Shown: positions 16,249 to 23,678 of the stretch, one piece after another
How the letters are laid out: every line of letters starts with the position of its first letter
Position numbering within the stretch: position 1 is the first letter of the stretch
NCBI GenBank assembly: GCA_964591605.1
Contig: CAZQEN010000001.1
Span: 1-64,000 of the forward strand
Reading direction: 5' to 3'
Origin: CAYLLT01 sp964591605
GTDB lineage: Bacteria > Planctomycetota > Phycisphaerae > UBA1845 > PWPN01
DNA length: 64,000 nt
Position numbers and translations under genes: made by a program
Notes under the pieces: model-generated
The model's input: the letters and a program-made list of their open reading frames with translations, nothing else
Databases searched by the model: none
Told to the model about the DNA's origin: nothing

Positions 16249-17060
16249 CGGTGCAGCGGCGACACGAACTCCACCACCAGAAACACCATCGCCACCAGCC
16301 CCATCCCGCACGTCACCATCGTCGCCGCCCGACGGCCGCGCATCTTCGGCTGGAGCCACATCGACCCGATCAGCAGGGCGTACACGCCCCACGTGATGAA
16401 CGACGCGATCACCAGCGGATCCGCCAGCCACGCCCGCGGACCGGGGTCCGTCGTTCGCGACAGCTCGCAGATGCCCGTCAGAATCCCGTACGTGAACAGC
16501 GGAAAACCGATCACCAGTGCCCACCACTCAAACCGCTCGATGGTCTCCAGCGGCGCCACCGCTCCCAGCATCTGGGGGGCCCGCTTGCGGCGGATCACGT
16601 AGCTGGTCAGCAGATACGCAACCCCTCCCGCCCCGCCCGCCAGAAAGCACGTCGCGCTGATCTGAAACGCCAGCGAGTGGCTGATGAACCACGGCTTGTA
16701 CTCCACCGTCGATACCTGACGGTGCATGACCGTCAGCGCTCCGGCCTCCACGACCGTCGCGAGGACGAACAGCAGCCCGTCCAGCCCGCGCAGACGCCGG
16801 GCCAGGTACGAGAAGAACGCCACCAGACCCAGCAGCGTCGCCAGCAGCAGCGTCGACTCAAAGTTGTGCCGGAACGTCTCGACCGCTCCGAACCGATAGA
16901 TCCAGCGCACCAGGTGACACACGTTCGACCCGACGCCGATCACGGTCCCCACGATCACCAGCGGCCCCGCCCACTTCACCCCGCGCCGCACCGCCAGGTA
17001 CCCGGCCAGCGTCGCCAGCCCGAAGCCCACCAGCCCGGCCAGCACTGTCACGATCGGCAT
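16245..17060 (-). CDS. CcsA/HemX-like cytochrome c assembly family membrane protein
   Basis: A 271-residue integral membrane protein with about eight hydrophobic helices, of the length and pattern of HemX/CcsA proteins. Conserved His residues sit in or near helices: SNVCHLVRWIYRFG, HRQVSTVEYKPWFISHSLAFQ and TYGILTGI. These are typical for the haem-handling CcsA/CcmC superfamily. The full WWD haem-binding motif of true CcsA is not obvious, which favours a HemX-type role in regulating or stabilising glutamyl-tRNA reductase. It lies directly upstream of hemA. GGGGGAGG stands about six bases before the ATG at 17058-17060. Confidence 0.82.
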   Translation of the reverse strand: MPIVTVLAGLVGFGLATLAGYLAVRRGVKWAGPLVIVGTVIGVGSNVCHLVRWIYRFGAVETFRHNFESTLLLATLLGLVAFFSYLARRLRGLDGLLFVLATVVEAGALTVMHRQVSTVEYKPWFISHSLAFQISATCFLAGGAGGVAYLLTSYVIRRKRAPQMLGAVAPLETIERFEWWALVIGFPLFTYGILTGICELSRTTDPGPRAWLADPLVIASFITWGVYALLIGSMWLQPKMRGRRAATMVTCGMGLVAMVFLVVEFVSPLHR

Positions 17061-17096
17061 ACCACACCTCCCCCGTGATCAGGCACTTCCCGCCTG

Positions 17097-17122
17097 CGGC
17101 TCGACTGAGCTCGCCGAAGTCC
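17097..17122. repeat. 26-base direct repeat, copy 1
   Basis: The unit begins CGGCTCGACTGAGCTCGCCG and ends AAGTCC. It is identical to copy 2 at 17230-17255 and centred on the palindrome GAGCTC. Confidence 0.85.
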
Positions 17123-17229
17123 GGACGGGGCCACATCCTGCACCTGACGGGCACACCCTCGCGGCCCCGCGTCGCCGCCATGCCCGTGCCTGTCGGGCGT
17201 GCGAAGCCCACGCAACAGAGCCCGACGCG

Positions 17230-17255
17230 CGGCTCGACTGAGCTCGCCGAAGTCC
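17230..17255. repeat. 26-base direct repeat, copy 2
   Basis: Identical to copy 1, 133 bases away. The flanks differ, so this is a dispersed element and not part of one long duplication. Confidence 0.85.
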
Positions 17256-17941
17256 AGCGAGGGATCCGCGGGGTGGGCGATGTGACCGCACCAGCGCCCC
17301 CTGCCTGGCGATTCGGGATCCATCCGCACTCCGATCAGCACGTCCGCACGCTCCGCGGAACACCAAATCCCGGCGACCATGTTTCGCTTCCTGTCGTTGA
17401 TCCGGAGCGGTCGCTGTGTTCTGGCTCAGGGATGTCCCACCATCGTCACCCAAGGGTCCCAACCCAACAGGCGGACGGTCCGGCATGACAAAACGAACCC
17501 AATTTCGCCCGACGCCCGGCATCACCGACGATCGCACCCGCCAGCACGGCGCCCCCTGGCCAGCTCGCGACCTGCCATCCCCCGCGCCGACCCGGCCCCC
17601 AACCCGCTCAGACCGGCTCCCCGGCGCGCCGGCGCAAAACGAACCCAGTTCCCACCACCGCCCTTCAGCCACAAGACCATATGTTAAGGAATCTTACCAC
17701 AAATCACGACCTCCCGGCTTGCACAGGGTGCATGTCCGTTCCTGCGCGCCCGGGGCTGGCCCGCACGAAGCGGGGAGGCGGGGGGGAACTCCAGGCTCGG
17801 ATCGCGGAGAACCCCGCCGGCTTCGCCCGGGGTGCGAACGATTCCGCCCCCTGTCGCGTCCCCCACCGCTGCGCGATGGGCCAGGCGGTGGATGGGGCAT
17901 CGGGTCCCCCGGCGGAGGCGTTGCACGGGGGCATTTCGAGA

Positions 17942-20900
17942 TCATGGCCGCGGCGATTCTGATCCGTCGGTGCACGCCGGGTCGTAGGGGACGTTGGCGC
18001 GGGCCGAGCAGGCGGCGAGGCGCTGGTAGTCGTCTGTGTCGACATCGGCGTCGGGGTCGAGGCGGGCGGGGAGGCAGGAGGCGGCGAGTTGGGGGACATC
18101 GGCGCCGGTGAGGCAGACCTGGAATGCGCCGAAATCAGTCAGATCCACGTCGCCGTCGCCGTCGAGGTCGCCGGCGCCCCGGACGGTGAGGCTGACTTCG
18201 TCGGAATAGACCTGGCCGGCGACGTGGGCGACGCGGCAGCGCAGGTACGCGGCGTCGGAGCTGAATACGGGGCCGATGGTGAGGGTGTGCGTGGCGCAGC
18301 CGGAAAAGTGGCCGTCGTCGACGAGATCGACACCGTTACGCTGCCACTGATACGTCAGCGTGCCGTCGCCGGTCGCGACGACGGTGAAGACGGCCATGTC
18401 GCCGAGGGCGAGGTTCAACGCAGCGGGCTGCTGCGTGATGTCGGGCGGGGCGGGGGTGTAGGGGGCGAGGGCGAAGACCCACCCCTCGCTGACGCCGTTG
18501 TGCAGGCCGTTGCCGGCGATCACGGAGGCGTCGGAGGAGAGGGCCCGCACTTCCTGCAGGTTCCATCCGCTCAGATCGAGGCCGTAACGGGTCGTGAGCC
18601 AGCCCTGGAGTGGGCGGGTGCCGTTGGTCGCGTCCCAGATGAAGGCCTCTCTCGGCCCGCTGGCGGCGCCGTCGCTGCGGTAGGTGTAGCCGCCGGCGAG
18701 CGAACCGTCGCCATTGAGGGCGAGAACTTCGCCGGCGTTGTCGTTGTCGCCACCGGCGATGAAGGGGATCGCGGTGGGTGAGCTGGAGGCCCGCCAGACG
18801 ACGGGTTTGGAGAGGGCGACGGTATCGACGTAGTAGCTCCAGCCGCCCTGGGTGGCGCCGTCCCTCGAAATGGCCTTGACGACGGCTTCGTTTTTCGTGC
18901 TGGGGGCGCCGATGAGGGTGTTCAGAGCCGTGCAGGCGGAGCCGCCGGTGTATTTCATCGCGTTGCGAGCCCCGCCGCCGGGTGCGGTGCCGCCGTACTG
19001 GAACTGGCCGCCGGCGTAGCCGTTGTCGGCGACGGCGTGGAAGTCGGAGTGATCGTGGCCGTTGGCGGGCAGCGTGAAACCGGCCGTATCGTTGGTGCTC
19101 TGGCGGTACCGGCCGGCCCTGCGGCCGCCGCCGGCGCCGCCGTTGAATGAGCTTCCGGCGATCCAGACATCGCTGCCGCTGGCGCCGATGCCCCGCGTCG
19201 TCCATTCGAGGGTTCCGGCGAGCAGGGGCAGGCTGGCGAAGGTGCCCACGCCGGCCGCGGTGCCGGTCCATTTTTTGGCTTTCGAGCTGGCCGTGTTGGT
19301 GTTGACGGCGACGACGAGATTGCCGCCGGGACCGACGGCCACGCCGCTGGTGCTGCAGGAGGTTGCGCCCGCCGGCAGGCCGAGATCCATGATCGCGTCG
19401 GTGCGGGTCCAGATGAAGCCGCGGGAGCCGCTGGAGCCGCTGACGACCGAGCCGTCGGCCGTCACGCCGCTGATGGTGCTGGCGGTCTGGCCCGGCAGGG
19501 CGCCGACTCCGGTGAACAGGGGGACGTGCAGCGTGAGGGTGGCGGTGTTGGAGGCGGCGGTGCCGTAGGGATTGCTGACGACACAGCGATAGGCGGCGAG
19601 ATCATCGATGCCGACGTTGTAGAGGGTGAGGGTGGCGGTGGTGGCCCCGGTGACGTGGCTGTCGTCGGTGAGGTCGACGCCGCTGCGCTGCCATTGATGG
19701 GTCAGCGGGGCGGTGCCGGTGGCGTTGATGTGGAAGCTCACGGTGTCGCCCGCGACGGCCGGCTGGCTGGCGGGGTGGCTGGTGATGGCGGGCGGCTGGC
19801 CGACAACGCCCTCGCCCGCGGCGAAGGAGTAGAGCGACGCGTTCTGGAGGACGAACCGAAGCCGCAGAGTGCCGTAGCCGGGCGGGAGATTGCTGACTGC
19901 GTCCCAGGTGACGATCTGGTCCGTGCTGTCGCCGGTCAAGGGCGTGCAGTCGGCGGCGCTGTAACCGGGGATGACGTTCTGGTTCTCATCGAGGACTTCG
20001 ACGGCGAGCGAGCCGCCGCTGGTCGAGTAGTTCACGTGCAGCATTCCGCCCGCGCTGACGAGGGGGTGCGTGGTGACGGTGCCGGGGGTGCTGGCGGCGT
20101 CGAGCGAGGCGAATCCGTCGCGGCGGAGGGTGGCCAGGCCGATGGCGCAGCTCAGTTGGCGGGTGGCCGTGCCGTGGACGCCGTTGCAGGCGCCGTAATA
20201 GACGTAGAGCTGATCGCCCACGAGGATCGGCGCGCGGGCGGTGTAGAGCTGCCCGTCGTCCCAGGCGTTGTTCGGGCCGAGGGGCAGCATCGGCGGGCGA
20301 TCGCCCTCTTCACGGATCCAGTTGATGCCGTCGTGGCTGCTGACGATCTCCGAGTACACCGGGCCGATGTAGTAGCCGTCGATATCGGTCGCCCGGAAGA
20401 TCCAGAGAAACGCCAGGTACATCGACTGATAGGGGAAGACCGAAAGGCCGTAGAAGTGGGTCCGCTGGACGGTGCCGGCGGGAACCCAGCGGTCGTCGAA
20501 GGTGTCGGGCTCGAAGATGAGGGAGGGGATGGGCCAACTGGCGATGTCGGTGGTGGTGGTAAGTCCGACGCTGCGGCGCTGCAGGCCGTTGACGAAGGAG
20601 TTGAGCTTGACATAGCCCAGGAATTGCTGGGTGTGGGGGTCCCAGGTGAACTGGCCGACGTCGCCGGCCTGGGTGATGACGGGGTTGTTGGGCAGGTCGC
20701 TGGTATGGACGCCGTCGCTGGAGTAGGCGCCCCAGAATCCGCCGGAATCGAAGTTCATGAAGGTGTAGCGACGCTGCGGGTCGGGGTTCCAGGGCGTGTG
20801 CATGACGGAGGTGATGCCGCTGTTTCCGGGGCGGACGTAGATCATGTTGTTGGCGGTGGAGCCGTGCCAGGAGCGGATGCCCAGGATGGGCTTGGTCCAG

Positions 20901-21286
20901 GTGATGCCGTCCGTGCTCTCGGCGTAGAGGATGTTACTGCCGTCGTTGTTGGGGTCGTCGACGCGGAGCGTGTGATACCACATGCGGTAGCCCGTCTGCG
21001 TCTCGTTGGGCATGACCGTGCCGTAGATATAGGCGATGTCTTCCTCCCACGGCTCGGTGGGCACGAGGACGGGGTTGCCGGCGTGCTTCTGGAACGGATG
21101 GTAGGTGCGGGTGACGTTGGTGCGGGAGGCGACGGGATGATCGTCGACCATGAGGATCCAGGGGCCGGTGAGGTCGTCGAGCGAGTCGGCCGCGACATGG
21201 GTACACAGGCCAAGAAAAAAGAGCCCGGCGAGCCAGCGGCGGCGGCGTAATGCTGTGCTGGCCTTTGGAATCCCCTGCAAGTCCAT
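17942..21286 (-). CDS. Large multidomain secreted protein: glycosidase-like propeller, Ig-like, HAF and dockerin-like domains
   Basis: A 1114-residue modular exported protein. Signal peptide about 1-33 (RRRRWLAGLFFLGLCTHVAA). Residues about 35-400 resemble five-bladed propeller glycoside hydrolases of the GH32/43 type (GPWILMVDDHPV, GITWTKP, STDG); the catalytic acids were not assigned. An Ig-like domain follows near 495-585 (PAITSHPASQPAVAGDTVSF, AYRCVVSNPYG). A HAF-type extracellular repeat region (about 590-930) ends with LDLSGWNLQEVRALSSD. A second Ig-like domain (QQPAALNLALGDMAVFTV) comes next. The C terminus is a dockerin-like pair of Asp-rich loops (DLDGDGDVDLTDFGAFQVCL and DADVDTDDYQRLAACS). 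It is probably an envelope or extracellular glycan-binding protein. A promoter lies at 21445-21472. Confidence 0.8.
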   Translation of the reverse strand: MDLQGIPKASTALRRRRWLAGLFFLGLCTHVAADSLDDLTGPWILMVDDHPVASRTNVTRTYHPFQKHAGNPVLVPTEPWEEDIAYIYGTVMPNETQTGYRMWYHTLRVDDPNNDGSNILYAESTDGITWTKPILGIRSWHGSTANNMIYVRPGNSGITSVMHTPWNPDPQRRYTFMNFDSGGFWGAYSSDGVHTSDLPNNPVITQAGDVGQFTWDPHTQQFLGYVKLNSFVNGLQRRSVGLTTTTDIASWPIPSLIFEPDTFDDRWVPAGTVQRTHFYGLSVFPYQSMYLAFLWIFRATDIDGYYIGPVYSEIVSSHDGINWIREEGDRPPMLPLGPNNAWDDGQLYTARAPILVGDQLYVYYGACNGVHGTATRQLSCAIGLATLRRDGFASLDAASTPGTVTTHPLVSAGGMLHVNYSTSGGSLAVEVLDENQNVIPGYSAADCTPLTGDSTDQIVTWDAVSNLPPGYGTLRLRFVLQNASLYSFAAGEGVVGQPPAITSHPASQPAVAGDTVSFHINATGTAPLTHQWQRSGVDLTDDSHVTGATTATLTLYNVGIDDLAAYRCVVSNPYGTAASNTATLTLHVPLFTGVGALPGQTASTISGVTADGSVVSGSSGSRGFIWTRTDAIMDLGLPAGATSCSTSGVAVGPGGNLVVAVNTNTASSKAKKWTGTAAGVGTFASLPLLAGTLEWTTRGIGASGSDVWIAGSSFNGGAGGGRRAGRYRQSTNDTAGFTLPANGHDHSDFHAVADNGYAGGQFQYGGTAPGGGARNAMKYTGGSACTALNTLIGAPSTKNEAVVKAISRDGATQGGWSYYVDTVALSKPVVWRASSSPTAIPFIAGGDNDNAGEVLALNGDGSLAGGYTYRSDGAASGPREAFIWDATNGTRPLQGWLTTRYGLDLSGWNLQEVRALSSDASVIAGNGLHNGVSEGWVFALAPYTPAPPDITQQPAALNLALGDMAVFTVVATGDGTLTYQWQRNGVDLVDDGHFSGCATHTLTIGPVFSSDAAYLRCRVAHVAGQVYSDEVSLTVRGAGDLDGDGDVDLTDFGAFQVCLTGADVPQLAASCLPARLDPDADVDTDDYQRLAACSARANVPYDPACTDGSESPRP

Positions 21287-21444
21287 CCTCGTTCCCCATC
21301 CACGCGCCTGGAATCAGACGGAAAGCCGACGAGCGGCTGGCCGCCGTACCGTCAACAGAAAGGGTGGCATCGGCATTGACTCCGGGCTGTTTCTGCCTGA
21401 ATTCGCACAAGCACCCAATTCGCAGTAAGAGATTACTCAGCAAC

Positions 21445-21472
21445 AGTTTAGCCGCTGGGACGCAGATGTCAA
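21445..21472 (-). promoter_or_regulatory. Promoter of the 17942-21286 gene
   Basis: On the minus strand, GTTGACA (TTGACA at 21467-21472), a 16-base spacer, then TAAACT at 21445-21450. The form matches promoters of four other exported-protein genes in the window. TGTTAACA lies ten bases upstream of the -35 box. Confidence 0.6.
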
Positions 21473-21925
21473 CTCGCTGCTCTGTTAACAGAAAACCGAG
21501 TGAATGATGGACATCGACTTACCGCCACATGCATGGAGGAAGCCCTGCTGGAAGGCCGGGAGCGATTCGGATCGATCCCGGATACACGGTGGCGCGTCAG
21601 GATCTGGCGAAGGCATTCCCGAGCATGCCTTTGTCGGGTCGGGCGGCACCACAGCCGCACCGCAGGCCGACGATGGCTCCCGGCCGGTCTTCGTTGACTC
21701 GATCTGCGTCACGCGGCGGACGGGCGTGGGCCTGGGTCGGGAGCCTGCGGGCAGGGCGGAGCCGGTGCGAGACGTGCTGCGGCGACGGTCCTGGCCGGGT
21801 CTCTGGTGGCGGGTCGAGCCGGAATTCCGAGGGCTCCTCCGGGACCGGGCAGGAAGCCCATGCGTCATAACATGTGGTCATCAAACGAGTTGATTTCGAT
21901 ACCCTCTTCTGCTGCCGACCCATAA

Positions 21926-21979
21926 TGTCAACCGATTCTCAGAAATGCAGTTGACATGGGTGAGCCGGATCGGTAACCT
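21926..21979 (+). promoter_or_regulatory. Promoter with dyad operator, PEP-CTERM gene 1
   Basis: TTGACA at 21951-21956, a 17-base spacer and TAACCT at 21974-21979. The -35 box is the right arm of a dyad: TGTCAAC (21926-21932), 17 bases, GTTGACA (21950-21956). The interior is AT-rich (ATTCTCAGAAAT). The same arrangement stands before the PEP-CTERM gene at 28268, so a shared regulator binding here is plausible. Confidence 0.6.
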
Positions 21980-22029
21980 GGGAGTGTGGCCTCATCCTCA
22001 GCCGGGGTGAGTGGGCCTGCCACAGGGAG

Positions 22030-22075
22030 GGCGCGTGCCACATCTGACTGGACGCACCCATTTGGAGGGTAAGGC
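22030..22075 (+). promoter_or_regulatory. Conserved structured 5' leader element, copy 1
   Basis: Between the promoter and the ATG at 22185. The segment contains GGCGCGT, then CACATC-TGAC, GG, ACGC, then TTTGGAGGGTAAGGCA. GCGT and ACGC can pair around the CACATCTGAC loop. A clearly related element with a different stem sequence occurs at 28034-28079 before another PEP-CTERM gene. A first hairpin (TGTGGC...GCCACA) precedes it. It could be a riboswitch-like or protein-binding RNA; it fits no class that I can name. Confidence 0.5.
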
Positions 22076-22184
22076 AACCCATCGTGACATGATCGGGTGA
22101 TCGGAACCGATTGCCGGTTGTTGCCTGTTGCGGTTGCATTCTGGTTTTTCGGGCCATCGTGCAGCGCCCGGAGGAGGAAAAGTA

Positions 22185-23468
22185 ATGAGCATCGGGTACA
22201 GGTTCAAAGATGTCAGTTTCCTGGCTGTGGCGGCCGGGGCGCTGTGGGCTTCGAGCGCGCTCGCGGCGGTCGGGCTCTATCAGGTGACCGACGGTCCCGG
22301 CGCCCTCGCGACCACGACCACGAACATCCGGGCCATGGCGGTGGACGGGAGTGGACTGGTCTACGTGGCCGGTCTGGCTCAGAACGCCAGCAACGCCGCC
22401 AACGCGACCTATTGGACGTTCAACGGCACGACGGTGAGCGCGCCCAATATCCTCAACGCGAACGCCGGCGGCAGTGTGCCGAGCCAGGCGGTCGGCATTG
22501 GCGTTCTGCCCACGGGAGCTGTGGTGGTGGGCGGAAACATCACGGGCGGCGTGGGGGACTGGGTCAGTAACTGGACGGCCGGCGACGGCAGCAGCGACGG
22601 CTGGGTGGTCCGGACGCTGCCCTCCGACGGCGGCGGGCAGGCGACCATTCCAGGTGACGCCAATCAGATCGCGATCCAGGCGAATGGAACCCGCTATTAC
22701 AACCTGGGGAGGACGAGCACGGGTTCGTTTGGCTACCTCTATGATGCGGATTCCACCGCCGCGGGACGCCCGTCGACTTTCGACCGTTTTGCGCTGACTG
22801 CCGGCACCGGCACGGCCAACTCGAGCAACCGCGTGCAGGGGATTGCCACCGACGGCACGGCCGTCGGCGAGCTCCGGAACACCGGCGGCGTTCGCCGCGG
22901 GTACATCCGCAGCGGCGGCGTGACGACACTGCTGCCGGGCAGCCCGACGCGCACCAATGAAGTGAATCAGCCCTTCGCGATCAGTGCTGATGGCCTGACC
23001 GCCACGGGCCTCGCCCTCCTGACTGATGCTGATACCATCAACGTCCCGGTATTCTGGACGAATACGGCCGGGACATGGTCATTCCATAAGCTCGGGCGCC
23101 TTCCCGGCTCGACGTCGACCGGAGCCGGCCGCGGCGTGAGCCAGACGGGCAAGTTCATTGTGGGGACCGATTTCGTCGGCAATGAGCTCAGCGTGTTCTG
23201 GGACATGAGCATTCTGGACGGAAACGGCGACCCGAAAGCCTTCAACACGCTGGCCTACCTCGCGAGCCAGGGTGTCGATGTGAGCGGCTGGACGCGCCTG
23301 GGGCGCACCTATTCGGCCTATGAGCTTCCCGACGGCAAAGTGGTGATTGCTGGCGACGGCGTCACGACCGACGGCCGGGTGCGAGGGTTCATAGCCATCG
23401 TTCCGGAGCCGGCAACCGGGCTGCTGCTCCTGGTGAGCGGGCTGCTCCTGCGCCGCTCCCGGCGCTGA
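22185..23468 (+). CDS. HAF-type exported protein with PEP-CTERM sorting tail
   Basis: A 427-residue exported protein. The ATG at 22185 is preceded by GGAGGAGG about nine bases upstream, and a signal peptide follows (VSFLAVAAGALWASSALAA). The body contains HAF-type extracellular repeats, e.g. PFAISADGLTATGLALLTD and GRGVSQTGKFIVGTDFVG, ending in VSGWTRLGRTYSAYELPDG. The C terminus VPEPATGLLLLVSGLLL followed by RRSRR is a textbook PEP-CTERM signal: PEP motif, hydrophobic helix, Arg cluster. Such proteins are cleaved by an exosortase and attached to or passed through the envelope, often with exopolysaccharide. No exosortase gene is in the window. Its leader and promoter resemble those at 28268. 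Confidence 0.88.
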   Translation: MSIGYRFKDVSFLAVAAGALWASSALAAVGLYQVTDGPGALATTTTNIRAMAVDGSGLVYVAGLAQNASNAANATYWTFNGTTVSAPNILNANAGGSVPSQAVGIGVLPTGAVVVGGNITGGVGDWVSNWTAGDGSSDGWVVRTLPSDGGGQATIPGDANQIAIQANGTRYYNLGRTSTGSFGYLYDADSTAAGRPSTFDRFALTAGTGTANSSNRVQGIATDGTAVGELRNTGGVRRGYIRSGGVTTLLPGSPTRTNEVNQPFAISADGLTATGLALLTDADTINVPVFWTNTAGTWSFHKLGRLPGSTSTGAGRGVSQTGKFIVGTDFVGNELSVFWDMSILDGNGDPKAFNTLAYLASQGVDVSGWTRLGRTYSAYELPDGKVVIAGDGVTTDGRVRGFIAIVPEPATGLLLLVSGLLLRRSRR

Positions 23469-23508
23469 TTCTCGAGGATTGCCTCCTGAATCGATCAGTC
23501 AGCACAAA

Positions 23509-23551
23509 GCGGGCCACGAGGCGAATCTCACGGATTCGCTTCGTGGCCCGC
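23509..23551 (+). terminator. Long hairpin after PEP-CTERM gene 1
   Basis: GCGGGCCACGA pairs with TCGTGGCCCGC and GCGAATC with GATTCGC, a near-perfect stem of about 18 pairs with a small loop. It has no U-tract, so it could be a Rho-assisted or stability hairpin. It is related in sequence to the hairpin at 29627-29664. Confidence 0.75.
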
Positions 23552-23678
23552 CGACTGATGCGGAGCAGCGTTAACGCCCGTGCGCATTGGCGAGTCGAAT
23601 CGATCAGGCTTCCGGCTGGTCCCCCCTTTCTCTCAGACGGTGGGAGCTGTTTCTGAGCGTTGAAGCCGCCCGAGGAGC

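Larger units (their letters stand above)
17061..17941. other. Gene-free stretch rich in dispersed repeats
   Basis: About 880 bases between the hemX-like gene and a large exported protein gene. It contains a 26-base direct repeat (separate entries) and two related words around AAAACGAACCCA at about 17486 and 17636. The minus-strand frame 17079-17672 only translates these repeats and resembles no protein family. Nothing else is recognised. Confidence 0.6.
21287..22184. other. Divergent regulatory region between two exported-protein genes
   Basis: About 900 bases with no convincing gene. It holds the minus-strand promoter of the 17942-21286 gene, then, further right, the plus-strand promoter and roughly 200-base structured leader of the PEP-CTERM gene at 22185. 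Frames between 21485 and 21923 are composition-driven shadows. Confidence 0.6.

Noticed and set aside
17079..17672. Minus-strand ORF of 197 codons in the repeat-rich spacer
   Set aside because: It only translates the direct repeats; no start context or domain pattern.
19526..21250. Plus-strand open frame of 574 codons opposite the large modular protein
   Set aside because: Low-complexity Gly/Val/Asp translation typical of antisense frames; the opposite strand has a signal peptide and recognisable domains.
22030..22075. Assignment of the leader element to a known riboswitch such as cyclic di-GMP or TPP
   Set aside because: The conserved words (CACATC, GGAGGG-AA-GCA) do not match the cores of those classes, so it is left as an unassigned candidate.
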